Source of the DNA: Rhinopomastus cyanomelas
Taxonomy: Eukaryota; Chordata; Aves; Bucerotiformes; Rhinopomastidae
Assembly: GCA_013400115.1 (NCBI GenBank)
Contig: VXBP01008606.1
Location: 1,380,528 to 1,444,527 of the forward strand
Direction of reading: 5' to 3'
Length of the DNA: 64,000 bases
In this document: piece by piece, positions 12,051 to 22,620 of the stretch
Layout of the letters: each line of letters starts with the position of its first letter
Position numbering within the stretch: the first letter of the stretch is position 1
The notes under the pieces: model-generated
Databases searched by the model: none
Seen by the model: the letters and a program-made list of their open reading frames with translations, nothing else
Told to the model about the DNA's origin: nothing
Made by a program: the position numbers and the translations under genes

Positions 12051-14089
12051 TGGGAAAACACAATGAAATGAGGGGACAACAGGGTACCCTAGAAGAACAA
12101 TATGATGATCCATCTATTTAGGCCAAACCTGCCTGTCTACTCCTGCTTGTCCTGCCAAAGCCACTTGAAGCACATGGTAGGGTTGTCTGGTGCAATGTCC
12201 AAGTTCAGCAAGACCCCCTTAAATTTTAGGGGGATCTTCAAGACAAGGCACAAGTTCAGCTGCATGTACAGTTATTCCCCAGCCCTAACACACCAAACTG
12301 TCCCCATGTAAGTAAACAGCAGGATGAAAACTTCTGGGGAGTGACCACAGTACCAATATGTGGCTGGAAGAGAGTCAGAAACAGCCTCAGGCATGAAGTG
12401 AGGAGCCTGGTCCAGCAGCGCAGCCACAGCCAGAGCAGCCATCACCTGAGATTCTTTCCTTTTCTCTCAGCCCTCTCACTCCTCTGCCAACACACACAAA
12501 AAAGTCTGTATTGCAACTGGAGGTTGTTAGGCAGCTTAGCTAAATTTATATCCACACTGTACTACTTCCTAAAGGGAACAGCGTTTCCATCGGAGGGCTG
12601 TTGGTTTACATCTATCATTCGCTTTTCCAGGCTGTACAATGGTAAACACCTGTTCACTTAGCAGCTGATGGAAGACATAATAGCTGGGTAACTGTAAATA
12701 GTCAGCAGCTGTAAACCTCGATGCAAATCATACCTAAGTGATTGAAAGAGCTGACAGAGTCTATTATGCATCCTGCAAGCAATGCTGCTCCACTCTTGTG
12801 GCATTTCATTTTTCCTGAGCAGTGACAAGCCTGGTTTTGCTCACGTGAGGGGCTGGAAGTACATTCCTCATTAGATCTGAGCATCTGTAACACCTTGCTC
12901 CTGTGGTTAAAGTTTTAAAGTGATCTTTTGATAAGAATTATTGTGCTCTGGCTCCTGTCCCAGCTCTGCTGAGGGCAGAGGCTGAAAGATATATTTGAAG
13001 TTCCAGTGCTAGAAAACGAGCTGCTGGTGGAGGAGGAGGGTGAATCTGTCTGCTGTAACTGACAGTGACACCGCTTTCAGAATTATCTACAATTGCTTCG
13101 TCTAGCAAAACAATTTTCAAAATGGATCAATGAAGGCAAACTACTTCCCCCACGAGGTTTTTGGCTCAGTGCCTACTGTGCTGAAACAGGGAACAGGTTT
13201 AACTGAAACACACCCCCATGCTCACACGTGTGCGAGTGTCATACTCCCCCCCACAGTGATTTTCATAGCCACTAGGAAGTAGCGTGGTTTAACAGATAAA
13301 TCACTGGAGGGGAGCTCAGGAAGCTGTAGCTGTATCAGTGCTATTAACTGAAGTCATGCCCCACTCCTTGAGAAAGGTTCCTTGGGGTGCTCCTGATGTG
13401 GGGCACAAGGAAACACGGATGTGCGTGCTGGGATCTCCTGGCTGACTGACATTCATCTGAGCTACCAGCCTTGGATGCTGAAGCTGGTAGTTACTGGTAG
13501 GGTTTTCAGTACAGGGTAATGTTTTGCTGCTGAAGTTCAAATGTGTTTTCCAAGCAGTATCTCAGTTGCAGCCATGGTGTTTGTCCTTCCACACCAAAAC
13601 CAGTGGAGTTCACCTCTACCAACCTCCTCAGCAGTGACAGGGAACTGATGTGGCATCACCAGAACACACTGGGGAGCTCACACTGAGGGGGAACAGTGAC
13701 AAGTGGCAGTCTTCTGCCATTGCTGCTACCAGGGAAGCCATCCAGGGTCTGATCAGCCACTGGGAATGGTGGCACCATCTCTCCCCATCCTTCCACACCT
13801 GTGCTCACACAGATGCCAGACCAGAGAGCTGATCTGGCTGATGGTGAACAGACATGAGGAGGAATCACGCCAGAGGAAAACCACCACAAATCACAGCCTG
13901 AAGGATTGTGCTTACATTAAAAATGCTACCCCAAAATGTCATAACCTGACCTGGCATTGCTGGTTCCTTCTGAGGACATGCCCGGTGTCCTGTAAATTCT
14001 TTACAGGAAACAAGCAACTTCATCGAAATTCACAGATACCAGTGGAACATGTTTCTGCATCAACAACTGCACAGACAAAATATTTATGA
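12051..14089. other. Non-coding stretch, no gene seen
   Basis: About 2 kb without recognised repeats. Frames such as 12,341-12,661 (106 codons) and 13,703-14,089 (128 codons) have no domain and are overlapped by frames on the opposite strand (e.g. 13,656-13,889), so they are treated as chance. A CCCCCC-rich spot near 13,245 is unremarkable. Confidence 0.5.
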
Positions 14090-14360
14090 GCAGGGATGAT
14101 GTCATTATCGCATTATCTGTTTTCATAAAGTCTAATTTTAAGAAAGAAACCCATAAATTAGGAAATTGAATTTTTAAGCATAGTTCTTTAGCAAGGACTG
14201 TTAAAATCAGGATAATTTTGCTGTTTAGGCAGCGATACAGCATTACCTGTGACAACCAGAATGCCTGCAAAGCACAATCACTATCAAAACATTGCTTGTA
14301 AATATTTTTACACTAAATATTATTAAAGAACTATTTAATGAATCCAAAGTCATAAAATAA
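14090..14360. promoter_or_regulatory. AT-rich candidate conserved element
   Basis: Repeat-free, AT-rich block with homeodomain-type words (CTAATTTTAAG, CATAAATTAGG) and TATTAAAGAACTATTTAATG near 14,320. It also holds a TGATGTCATTATCGC stretch containing a CRE-like half-site. A minus-strand frame (14,001-14,270) overlaps it without a domain. Support is compositional only. Confidence 0.25.
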
Positions 14361-14459
14361 CGTCGCATGTTAGAAACGACTGTGTTGTCTAACATCCTGA
14401 AGCTGCAGGTCTTCCTTCTGTCCCCCTCTTCCTCCCACTCCAGTAGTGTCAGATTGCAC

Positions 14460-14710
14460 TGAAGTCAATTAAGAACTGCTCATTTATTATACACACCTTG
14501 TTAAAGCAAAAGGATAATTGAATGCTAAGACTCTCCTTCCTTCGTGCACATGATTTAAAGTAACATGATAGGTAATAAGGATTTTTGAGATTAGATGGCT
14601 TATAAATAGATGCACGGGGGTTTTTTTAAAGGGCCCTGTTGTAATAAGGGCCATTTCTTTGATTTTAACTATTGAAGTGTGCATTAACCTGTGAGGCTGA
14701 TGTTGCAGGG
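14460..14710. promoter_or_regulatory. Candidate conserved non-coding element
   Basis: The block includes AGTCAATTAAGAAC, TTTAAAGTAACATGATAGG and GCATTAACCTGTGAGGCTG. It also has two near copies of AAGGGCC around 14,628 and 14,647. It has no repeat content and no credible coding frame. Function is inferred from motif density alone. Confidence 0.25.
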
Positions 14711-15599
14711 ACAGGGGATTAAGCTCTTTTTTTTGGATTTCAGTAAGTAAAAGGTTTTATTGGAGGAGGAGAACAAGGAGGGTGGCAAAGGCAAAAAGAC
14801 AGCTGGGGAATGAATGATGAGCAGAGCCCTTTGTGCCACCATTTGGTTTTAACACTGAGATCGCTGTGAAATGGTGGCTCCTGCGCACAGAACCATCCCA
14901 GCTGTGATCACTTCTGGTTAAGCAGGGTGGTGTCAAAGACGAGAGAAAAAGAATCTCTAAAATAGCTCTCTGACAGCTCTGGCTTTTGATGATTACGCAC
15001 GCAGAATGAAGAATGAAATCCTGTCTCACATACCTGCTGCTTCTGTCCACCCTACTCCAACAACATTACCCAAAGGAACTGGGGTGAACAGTAAAACATG
15101 CGCCGTGATGCAACACTCAAACCTGGATTCCACCTAACTACTCAAAGTTATCAAACAATAAACATTTAAAGGGATTCTGGACCAGCCAGACTCAGGGGAA
15201 CAAGTTCAATTTGGCCTGAAAGCAAATGAAAAGTCAGTCCTGGTAGCCTCATCCACCATGATGGAGAGAGCTGTGTGTGGCCAGTTTGTCTCTGGGTTTG
15301 CATGAGGAAATCTCCCTTTAATGAATATCTCCTATTTCATTTGTATCACTGGCTGGAGAAGGACTTTAGACACAAAACCATAGGCACTTCTTCCCCTCTG
15401 CTCACCCCCCAGAGCCTGTTTTCAGACCAGTTCACTGTACAAGCAGAAAGCCGAATGGTCAGTGAGGAATGCTCACACCGATCAGATAAAGCAGGGTTCA
15501 CACCACTGAAATTTGCACCCATAAATTACAGTTCAGACGAGAAAGCCTTGCCCAAGCCACGCTGGAAAACATCTCCTTAAATGTTCCTTCCTTGTGAGC
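14711..15599. other. Non-coding stretch, no gene seen
   Basis: No mobile element was recognised. Frames at 14,757-15,050 (minus, 97 codons) and 15,275-15,580 (plus, 101 codons) show no domain or exon-like boundaries that I can defend. Confidence 0.5.
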
Positions 15600-15960
15600 A
15601 GAAGTCGCATGGTTCATTCAAGGTGACTCACCGAAATACATATTTAAGGCCAAACGTCATTCCACTACTATTTATTAGCTGAGCGCAGACTCCCCGCACA
15701 GAACGGGAAAGCCACAGTCTCAGGCTCCAGGAGTTTGCAGCGCACTCGCCACAGATTTACTCTGCCGCTCCTGAGAGAGAAATTTACTCCAGAGGCTTTC
15801 AAATATGAATTCTCAGGTGCAATAAAGGAAACCAAAGGAACTCTTGGAGAGCAGTTCCCGGTCCCACGCACCAGCTGCCTGGTGAAGTTAAACGCGCTGG
15901 GTGTTTTCTGAACCAATACGAAGCAATTAGGCTCGATTGTGGTTTAATGATTCTCCAAAT
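15600..15960. promoter_or_regulatory. CpG-retaining candidate conserved element
   Basis: Compared with its surroundings the block keeps many CpGs (GAGCGCAGACTCCCCGC, GCAGCGCACTCGCC, AAACGCGCTGGG). It ends in homeodomain-like words (GCAATTAGGCTCGATTG, GGTTTAATGATTC). Two overlapping minus-strand frames of 82 codons are not convincing. Mixed CpG and AT-rich sites without repeats are common in vertebrate developmental enhancers; that reading is inference. Confidence 0.33.
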
Positions 15961-16200
15961 GCCTTTTTTTTCCCGTTCGGTTCCTTTGTCCTGAGGGTTC
16001 TTCCTATCACATCGGACCCAACCGAGGGCGGATGATGAAGTGCACACGTTTGATTGGGAGGTTTGAATAAGAATTCATTCCTAACAGCTTTTTCCCCTCA
16101 AGGAAATAATGCTCTGAAATAAATAAATAAGTAAGCAAACAAGCAAACGATTCAGAAACTGCCTCTGCCCTATTTCCTTGAAGAAAGCAGAGCCGCCTCC

Positions 16201-16258
16201 TTTTTTTTTTTTTCTTGTTCTTTCTTTGTTTTGTTGTGTTTCTTATTTTATTTTTATG
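16201..16258. repeat. T-rich low-complexity tract
   Basis: A T homopolymer of about 13 bases starts at 16,201, followed by TTGT/TTCT-rich sequence to about 16,258. It is simple-sequence DNA with no terminal structure that would mark it as a LINE poly-A tail. Confidence 0.8.
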
Positions 16259-16319
16259 TTGCTGCTTTTCCCATGGGGCTCTTCCCCCAGACAGCCCCTC
16301 CTGGGCAGGGGTGGGCAGT

Positions 16320-16680
16320 TCAGTGCGTTAAAGGGTTCAGATGCTGATGTTTAAATGTTTTCAGCGAATATGTTAATTACAGTGGACAAGCCTTTCGCAC
16401 TCTGCTGAAACAGCAGCCTGAACATTGTGTATTTAGCAGATCCTATAAGGTGATGACAGCTCACAAGGAGTTGATAAACGCCATTCCTCAGGAAGATAAA
16501 TGTAAACCAAACCTCAAACCTCTGGCAATTTATTCACGAAGGCAATTATTTTACAATAGCGTCTTAAATTTAAGGGATTGTGAATTTTAAAAAGCAGCAA
16601 GAGAACTCGAGCTGGGCTTTTATTTAGATGCTTTAATGAAAACGGGACATAAAACGCAAAAGTCAAAACAAAAGAAGGTT
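16320..16680. promoter_or_regulatory. Candidate conserved enhancer-like element
   Basis: This is one of the most element-like blocks. It has a MEIS/TGIF-type TGACAGCT (16,454-16,461), a forkhead-type GTAAACCA (16,502-16,509), repeated CAATTA cores (GCAATTTATTC, GGCAATTATTTT) and a GTTAATTACAG word near 16,372. The block is repeat-free and open frames are short. Known developmental enhancers often combine MEIS, homeodomain and FOX sites. Conservation needs a multi-species alignment. Confidence 0.38.
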
Positions 16681-18210
16681 AGTAGGAAGACATTAATATT
16701 CTTGACTTGCATGGGTCCCAGCTCCCTGCTGCAATGACTTGCTCGTGGTAGTAACTGACTCCAGCTAAGTCCAGAACTGCAGAGCAAATCCCTGTCTTTT
16801 TCAAAGTTAATATGTGTAAAAGATTTGAAGGAGTGGATGGATTTCAGAGCTCATCTAGCCAGAGGACTACAGCATCACTACCCTGAGCACAGTCACGTGA
16901 ATGTGGGCTCTCAGGTCTAGTCCAGATACCCCACAGCTGGCTGTAGGATTGGAGCAGCCACATAGCTTACAGGTGTCAGAGCCTGACAGACACAGGAGCC
17001 AACAGAGGAGCAACCCAGCGTTTCTAAAGCCCAAAACTTCGCCTAATGATCCTCTGCTATTGCAAAAGCAGCAGTTGCCCAAGAGTGTGTAATGTCCTCT
17101 CATTTTCCAGGTGTGCAATCGCTGGGGAGCTGGACTGGATCTTTGCTGCATGGATCGCAGTGTCTCCATGCAGTTCTCTGGTCCTTAGGAACTTCTGATG
17201 GGGTTGGGACAGTACCTGGAGAATATAGTTCTGTGAATTATTTTGGCAGCTTGATACAGAACCATAATCCTGCTTAAAGATAACTCAGGAACATGATGCA
17301 CTTCTTACAGATAGATTCTTGCATAATTTTATTGCTTATTTATTACTAAATAAGACTAAAATTTACCTTGGTGGTTTTAACTTTCTGGGGATACTTAGAC
17401 TTTGTTCATGGGAACTGCTAGGTGCAATTCTCTGCTAACTTTAGCACATGACGTGTGGGAGCCATGCAATGGGAGTTGCTGACATGCACACCACAGAAAA
17501 AAAAATGAAGGGAAGAAAAAGGACGATGGGTCACCCCTGCTGCTTTCTTTTTGAACGTAACTGCATGTAAACACAGTGAGACAAAAGCCCAGCACAGGCA
17601 TTGGAAGATGTTTGGTCAGTTGGGCTGTGTAAAGCTATTGGCACATACAGATCTGCCTTTTTCCCCCCCCCCTTCTTGCCTTTCTTCTCCAGTGTTCGTG
17701 CACTAAAGAGCTCACAGGTTTTTGCACACCTGAATCACATAAGCTAAATATTTGCTGTGCACATACAATGTGGGTCAGTGCAGGATCAAAAAGTTAAGGG
17801 CCTCAGTTCAGAGCTTTTCTTTGTGAATCCTGAAGTTCAGTGAAGTGATATTTTTTTGGCACTAGTTCTAAAAGAGTGATCCTTTGGATTTTGTGTTTTC
17901 AGGAATACCTCCTCTAGCAAAAAGGGAGGTATTCCCCAAACCCAGGCCATAAAGGAAATGGGCTGCTTCTTGAGAACGCTGTTCTCAGTTGTAAGGACAA
18001 CTGTGTTTTGGGAGAAGCAAGGGAAAACTTCAGTGCTGGGATGTCAGAACCTGAAACAGTGAATAAGACATGTAATAACAGACCTCAGATATACATAGCA
18101 GGCCTTGAGTGTCATGACAAACCAGTATTCTACTGTAGCTTCGATGACAGATAACTCCATCACACTGGAAGGACACAACATACTTCGTAAACTTTGGGAT
18201 GGTCTACTTC
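16681..18210. other. Non-coding stretch, no gene seen
   Basis: Single-copy sequence. Frames at 16,867-17,169 (minus) and 16,901-17,092 (plus) overlap on opposite strands and have no domain. A run of ten C lies near 17,665. An 11-bp inverted repeat at 17,902-17,935 is listed separately. Confidence 0.5.
17902..17935. repeat. Perfect 11-bp inverted repeat with imperfect extension
   Basis: Arms GGAATACCTCC (17,902-17,912) and GGAGGTATTCC (17,925-17,935) are exact reverse complements around a 12-nt loop. Further out, 17,882-17,900 and 17,937-17,955 show weak complementarity (CTTTGGAT... against the reverse of ...CCATAAAG). This allows an imperfect stem of about 30 bp. Size and shape resemble a small pre-miRNA or a remnant inverted-repeat element, but no expression evidence exists. 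Confidence 0.65.
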
Positions 18211-18672
18211 ACAGAATCACAGAACATTAGGGATTGGAAGGGGCCTCGAAAGATCCAGAACAAAAAGATCTGTTCCAATCCCCCTGCTACAGCAGGATCA
18301 TCTAGACGAAGTTGCACAGGAACATATCCAGGCAGGTTTTAAATATCTCCAGAGAAGGAGACTCCACAACCCCCCTAGGCAGCCTGTTCCAGTGCTCTGT
18401 CACCCTCACTGGGGCGAAGTTCCTTCTCATATTGATGTGGAACCTCCTATGTTCCAGCTCACACACATTGCCCCTTGTCCTATCACTAGATGACACTGAG
18501 CAGAGGCTGGGTCCATCCTCCTGATACCCATCCTTCACATATTTGTCAACATGAATGGGGTCACCCCTCAGTCTCCGTTTCTCCAAGTTAAAGAGACCCA
18601 GCTCCCTCAGCCTTTCTTCATAAAGGAGATGTTCTACTCCCTTCATCATCTTCATGGCTCCATTCTTCATGG
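18211..18672 (-). mobile_element. CR1 LINE fragment, ORF2 C-terminus to 3' end
   Basis: This is one of the longer copies of the abundant subfamily. The minus-strand frame (18,670-18,302) reads as CR1 ORF2 C-terminal sequence with YEERLRELGLFNLEKRRLRG, SSSDRTRGNVCELEHRRFHI and WNRLPRGVVESPSLEIF. After the stop come the 3' UTR and the terminal repeat at 18,211. A duplicated AAAGATC stretch near 18,250-18,275 is a local insertion relative to sister copies. It is 5'-truncated, with no reverse transcriptase core. Confidence 0.95.
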
Positions 18673-18729
18673 CTCAAAACACTCTCTAATTCATCCTGGG
18701 CTATTGTTTGGCTACTAAAGAATCAGCTA

Positions 18730-18823
18730 CATAGAATCCCAGAATCATTAGGGATTGGAAGGGACCTCAGAAGATGATCCAGTCCAATCCCCCTGCCACA
18801 GCAGGATCACCCAGACCAAGTCA
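18730..18823 (-). mobile_element. CR1 LINE 3' end fragment
   Basis: A short minus-strand copy of the 3' UTR and terminal repeat, only 57 bp beyond the previous copy and in the same orientation. It stops near the ORF2 stop codon. The two do not overlap in a way that suggests one broken element, since both carry the 3' terminus. They are separate insertions. Confidence 0.9.
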
Positions 18824-20199
18824 ACATTCATCTATCAGAGCCTGCAGGGAGAGGACCTGTCAGTGTGTGAAGCTGTAGGGTGCTCTGTGCTTTGAACAGG
18901 CAGCGCTGGTTGCTATTGCAGCTGGGCAGCTCAGAGAGCACATGAAAGGAAACCTGCCATAACCCAAGGACCAGACCCTGGATGCCCTCGCAGTGCTGTC
19001 CCAACCACTTACCTCAGTTAAAACACACTTTTTCTTTAGTCCCTAAACTGACCGTTATATTTAATGAGTATGCAAGTACAGGAGTACTCATGCATCTGCC
19101 ACATGAAGTTCCTACAGCAAAAGTTCCATCTCGATTAATTTAATTAAGTTATCTGTTGGCAAAGCAGAACCACATCTAAGGCAGAAATTTCTCATTCTGT
19201 TTTGAAGAAGGAGCATGTGACGAGGGCATCACTCACTCTGCATAGTTTAAAATTCTTTCATACCAGTCTCCCTGCTTGTTCAGCTCTAGTGGAGATTTGA
19301 AATAGGTTCCACGCTCATGGGTTTGATTCACAGAGAATTGGGACGCACATTGTGTGAAAGTATTTAGAGAGATCCAATACTTTTTTTTAAAAAAAAAAAA
19401 AGATCAGCATCTTAATGACTCATTTAGAGAGCACACAACAGGCTCACATCGGAATCCCTCAGGCAATGACTTACAGTAAAAAACGTTTAGGGCACGTGTC
19501 AATGGCTGCAGAATGGGGACCATTATAAGTTGTCAAAAGCTATTTGGCAACAGCGCAAGACTTCTGACTGAGGAACACTTCCTATTATCTCACATGTTTT
19601 GGGATATTTTCACTGGGAAAATTCGAACCACACTGTCATCCCCTGCATCTGCCTAATGAAGGGAAACTTCGTCATTGCCGCTGACGTTACGGTTTGTTTA
19701 GCTGCAAGCACAGAAGGTGAGAGTCTGCTTCACCAGAGCTCTGCTCAGTTCCAGCGTTTGTACTGCTCTGCGTCGGCCACAGGCAGCAGAGGCCAGTTCC
19801 TCAAGGGCTGCGACGCAGTCTGTCCAGTACAGCAGTTTTATCGAGGGAGCTGGCGGAGCTCATGTGACTGAGGTAGAAACCCCGAGCACAGACGGTCTGA
19901 TTTTCTCAAGATCACGAGTCAATTCAGAATTACAGAGCAGAACAGAGACTTCCTATCTGCAATCACAAACACTACGGAGGAGTCTATTTCTCACTGATTT
20001 TTAGTCAGCGTAGTCCAAGTGCAGTTTCTGTATTTAGATTAAAGCAGCGTCTCCCAAATTCCAGCTCAATATTTTGTTCTACTTAGGGCACGTAACTGCT
20101 TTCTAATTACCCACCCTATCTCTTGGTGCATTGTAACACCCCAGTTCTCTTCAGTCGTAAGCATCCTATTGTCTGATGGTTGATTTCCCCCCACATATT
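18824..20199. other. Non-coding stretch, no gene seen
   Basis: It contains a T8-A13 tract at 19,381-19,401 and a CRE-like TGACGTTA at 19,682-19,689 within a CpG-containing stretch (CATTGCCGCTGACGTTACGG). Frames at 19,599-19,871 and 19,717-20,004 overlap on the same strand without a domain. Confidence 0.5.
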
Positions 20200-20420
20200 A
20201 ACACTTCAAACACATGAGACTTACAGTAAACATTAACATTTATGCCCTGATTTATATTACAGCTACTTTAATTGCAGCGTTAGTATGAACAGCGATAGGC
20301 AAAGAGCAACACAAACATCACGGTCGTAAGCAGTACATTACTTCACATGAAAATGTGCTACTTATTAGTGTCTGAAGACATCCACACATCAAAACACTGT
20401 TTAGCCCAACTGTCCCTACA
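20200..20420. promoter_or_regulatory. Candidate conserved non-coding element
   Basis: Repeat-free AT-rich block with ACAGTAAACATTAACATT, a TTTAATTGCAGCG word and CpG-bearing ACATCACGGTCGTAAGC. Frames are very short. The FOX-like TAAACA and homeodomain-like words are visible; conservation is not. Confidence 0.3.
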
Positions 20421-20879
20421 AAAAAAATACTCCTCGAAAAAGCTCCGTTTCTAACTCGGGATGATGCGTTACTTCTGTTTGCTGCAAGCGCTGTATCAAA
20501 TACTGTGGCTGTTTAGATCTTAGGTCATGGAAAGAAGAGAAAAGGAGATATTAACATATCAATGAAACACTCTCCTCAGGAGCCGTGGAGTGGGAACAAT
20601 ATTTGCATCTCCAGTTTGTTAACAGCACAGGCACAACTGCTAGTGAAAATTCTTAAATTAGGGTTTAATGTGATGGTCTGTGTTTGCAGAAAAGGAACAA
20701 AAAGCCACCACAAAACCCCATGTGCTCAGAAGTGCCTCGTTCTGTGTCAATATCACCGTAAATCACCAGTGAGGACTCGAACCCTTTTTGATTAGGTAGA
20801 GAACAAACTCCTGTAACAAACGAACCCGGAACTGCCTTGCTGAAGTCTTCTTCACTCATGGATAGGAAAATTAAACAGC

Positions 20880-21035
20880 TAATCAAAAGCTGAATTGCTC
20901 ACGATGCAGCAAATTCACAGGTATTAGATTTTTATATAGCGTATTTATGATCCATTATAATCCAGATGCAGTAAATTCATTATATTATTTACTTCATATA
21001 GGTGCAAAAATGATCATATAATCACCAACCCAGCT
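20880..21035. promoter_or_regulatory. Candidate conserved element with an internal repeat
   Basis: A 14-of-15-base repeat (GATGCAGCAAATTCA at 20,903 and GATGCAGTAAATTCA at 20,965) occurs 62 bp apart in very AT-rich sequence with ATTATATTATTTAC words. The repeat could be a doubled protein-binding site or an old local duplication. An older CR1 begins directly downstream. Confidence 0.28.
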
Positions 21036-21042
21036 TTTACTC

Positions 21043-21168
21043 GAGGCCAGGTTGGATGGGGGTCTCAGTAAGCTGCTCTAGTGAGGGGTGTCTCTGCCCC
21101 TGGCATAGGGCTTGAAGACTCTATGATCTCTGAGGTCCCTTCCAACCTACACCATTCTGTGATTCTAT
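21043..21168 (+). mobile_element. Older CR1 LINE 3' end fragment
   Basis: Sense-strand words GGCCAGGTTGGATGGGG, GAGGTCCCTTCCAACCTA and the terminal ATTCTGTGATTCTAT identify a CR1 3' end. The subfamily differs from the dominant one, with a longer 3' UTR before the tail. It is diverged and non-coding. Confidence 0.88.
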
Positions 21169-21344
21169 ATTGAATAAGAGACCTCACTAGATCCGCAACT
21201 TCTCCTTCCTTAATGCTGCCAATCTGACATGTGGAATGTTCCAGGCCATTGCAGAAGATGCCATCAATAGCTGATTTTTATCACGCACATTTGTTAATAT
21301 GCCTTCGACTCTGAGAAGCTCTAATTGATTTCCTTGCCCTATCT

Positions 21345-21519
21345 AATGTACCTGTGGCTATTTCTAATACACATCTAACTTGTGTTCCTGTGCATCTTGG
21401 TCTAGATGATCCTGCTCTGGCAGGGGGATTGGACTGGAAGATCTTTCAAGGTTCTTTCCAATCCCTAATGTTCTGTGATTAATGTATTTGTGACTATTTC
21501 TGATACACAGCTGACTTGT
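21345..21519. repeat. 39-bp imperfect direct repeat flanking a CR1 insertion
   Basis: 21,345-21,383 and 21,481-21,519 align over 39 positions with 33 matches and no gaps. Most differences are transitions. The two copies abut the two ends of the 97-bp CR1 fragment exactly, so they look like a target-site duplication that has decayed. That length is unusual for CR1, whose duplications are typically absent or short. Confidence 0.8.
21384..21480 (+). mobile_element. CR1 LINE 3' fragment with long flanking duplication
   Basis: A 97-bp copy of the abundant subfamily in sense orientation. It starts at the last ORF2 codons (GTTCCTGTGCATCTTGGTC), has the stop TAG in GGTCTAG, and ends with TTCTGTGATT. 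It is severely 5'-truncated. Its ends are defined precisely by the 39-bp direct repeats on both sides. Confidence 0.93.
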
Positions 21520-22299
21520 TTTTGGTTCAAGAATGTCTTGTGATCACGAGTTCCATGGAATATTTGTGTTATGCTGCAAAAAGCATTCCTTTAGCCATTT
21601 TAAACGCCACGCATATCCTAGCCACCTTTCCTTATGAAGAACTACTTGCTGGAATAAGATTGAGCGCAGTATTCTGGATGACATCACACCATTAACATTT
21701 TATATTCTGTGTTCTATCACACTCCTCGTATGGCCTGATATTTTAAAAAAGAAATTGAAATCCTGACCCCATCAAACTGCTCTCAGTAACGCTTTGGTGT
21801 TTTCTCACACTAGCAGAGCTCACTGTTGAAAACAGACATTGTCTTTGGAACCATATGTCAATGGAATTGTTCTTGCATTATCTAACCTTAGTTACATTTA
21901 AGGATGTGACAAAGCAAAAACACTTCAAGGCATTGGAGTTTGTCCCAAAAGGGGACTGTTTTCAGCCCACCTCCGCCTTCCAAAGCACTGTCCTCTCCTT
22001 AGGACTAAAAAGCAGCAAAGGCTGGAGGCGATTCGGTTTTCCAAAGTCATTTAGGAAATTAAAGAAGAATTAGCAAATAATACAGCAAATAACACACATA
22101 GCAAATAATTTCTGAAACCCCTTTACTTTTTTGCAGGGGTAGCTTGATTTTACATAGCGCTGAAGGCACAAAGTAAGAACTTAGCTGCAATTTTAACTCA
22201 AACTATGAGTGCAGAGCCCAGTTGCCAGAGATGAGCACCTTTAGATTTTACAAAAAGCACTGTGGGCTACAGCACTTCATAAAAAATCAGTCCCCGTGT
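21520..22299. other. Non-coding stretch, no gene seen
   Basis: AT-rich single-copy DNA. The only frame above 60 codons (21,855-22,073) has no domain. No repeat was recognised. Confidence 0.5.
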
Positions 22300-22620
22300 T
22301 GTTTATTTAAATTATTTTTAAAAGATTTTCTTTGCTTTAGTCCACTAACAACTAATTAAGCTGCCTCCAGATTAGGAGGCTGAGCCAAGAATTACAGGAT
22401 ATGCCACATGCTTTCTCAAGGCAAATATTTACAGTTGTTTGTTGAGTTTATGTCTTTGACATCTATCTCCTACACTTGGGCCATTAAAAAAATGCAACAT
22501 CACTAAAATCACCACATGACATTATGTGAAAGATTTGCTTTTTGAAAAGCAAGATGTATTCGACGCCAGCTTGCAAATTGTTTTGCAGATGCTATTTCTA
22601 TAATGCTGGCATGGCTCCTT
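22300..22620. promoter_or_regulatory. Candidate conserved enhancer-like element
   Basis: The block has a homeodomain-type ACTAATTAAG (22,351-22,360), then a small perfect inverted repeat GCCTCC-AGATTA-GGAGGC (22,363-22,380). FOX/POU-like words follow (GCAAATATTTACAG, TTGCAAATTG). It is free of repeats and has no frame over 60 codons. By composition it is among the strongest conserved-element candidates, but no alignment is available. Confidence 0.36.

Noticed and set aside
20773..20783. Perfect tRNA B-box-like GGTTCGAGTCC on the minus strand
   Set aside because: The T-arm stem does not pair (only three of five positions work), and no A-box or acceptor stem is found at the right distance.
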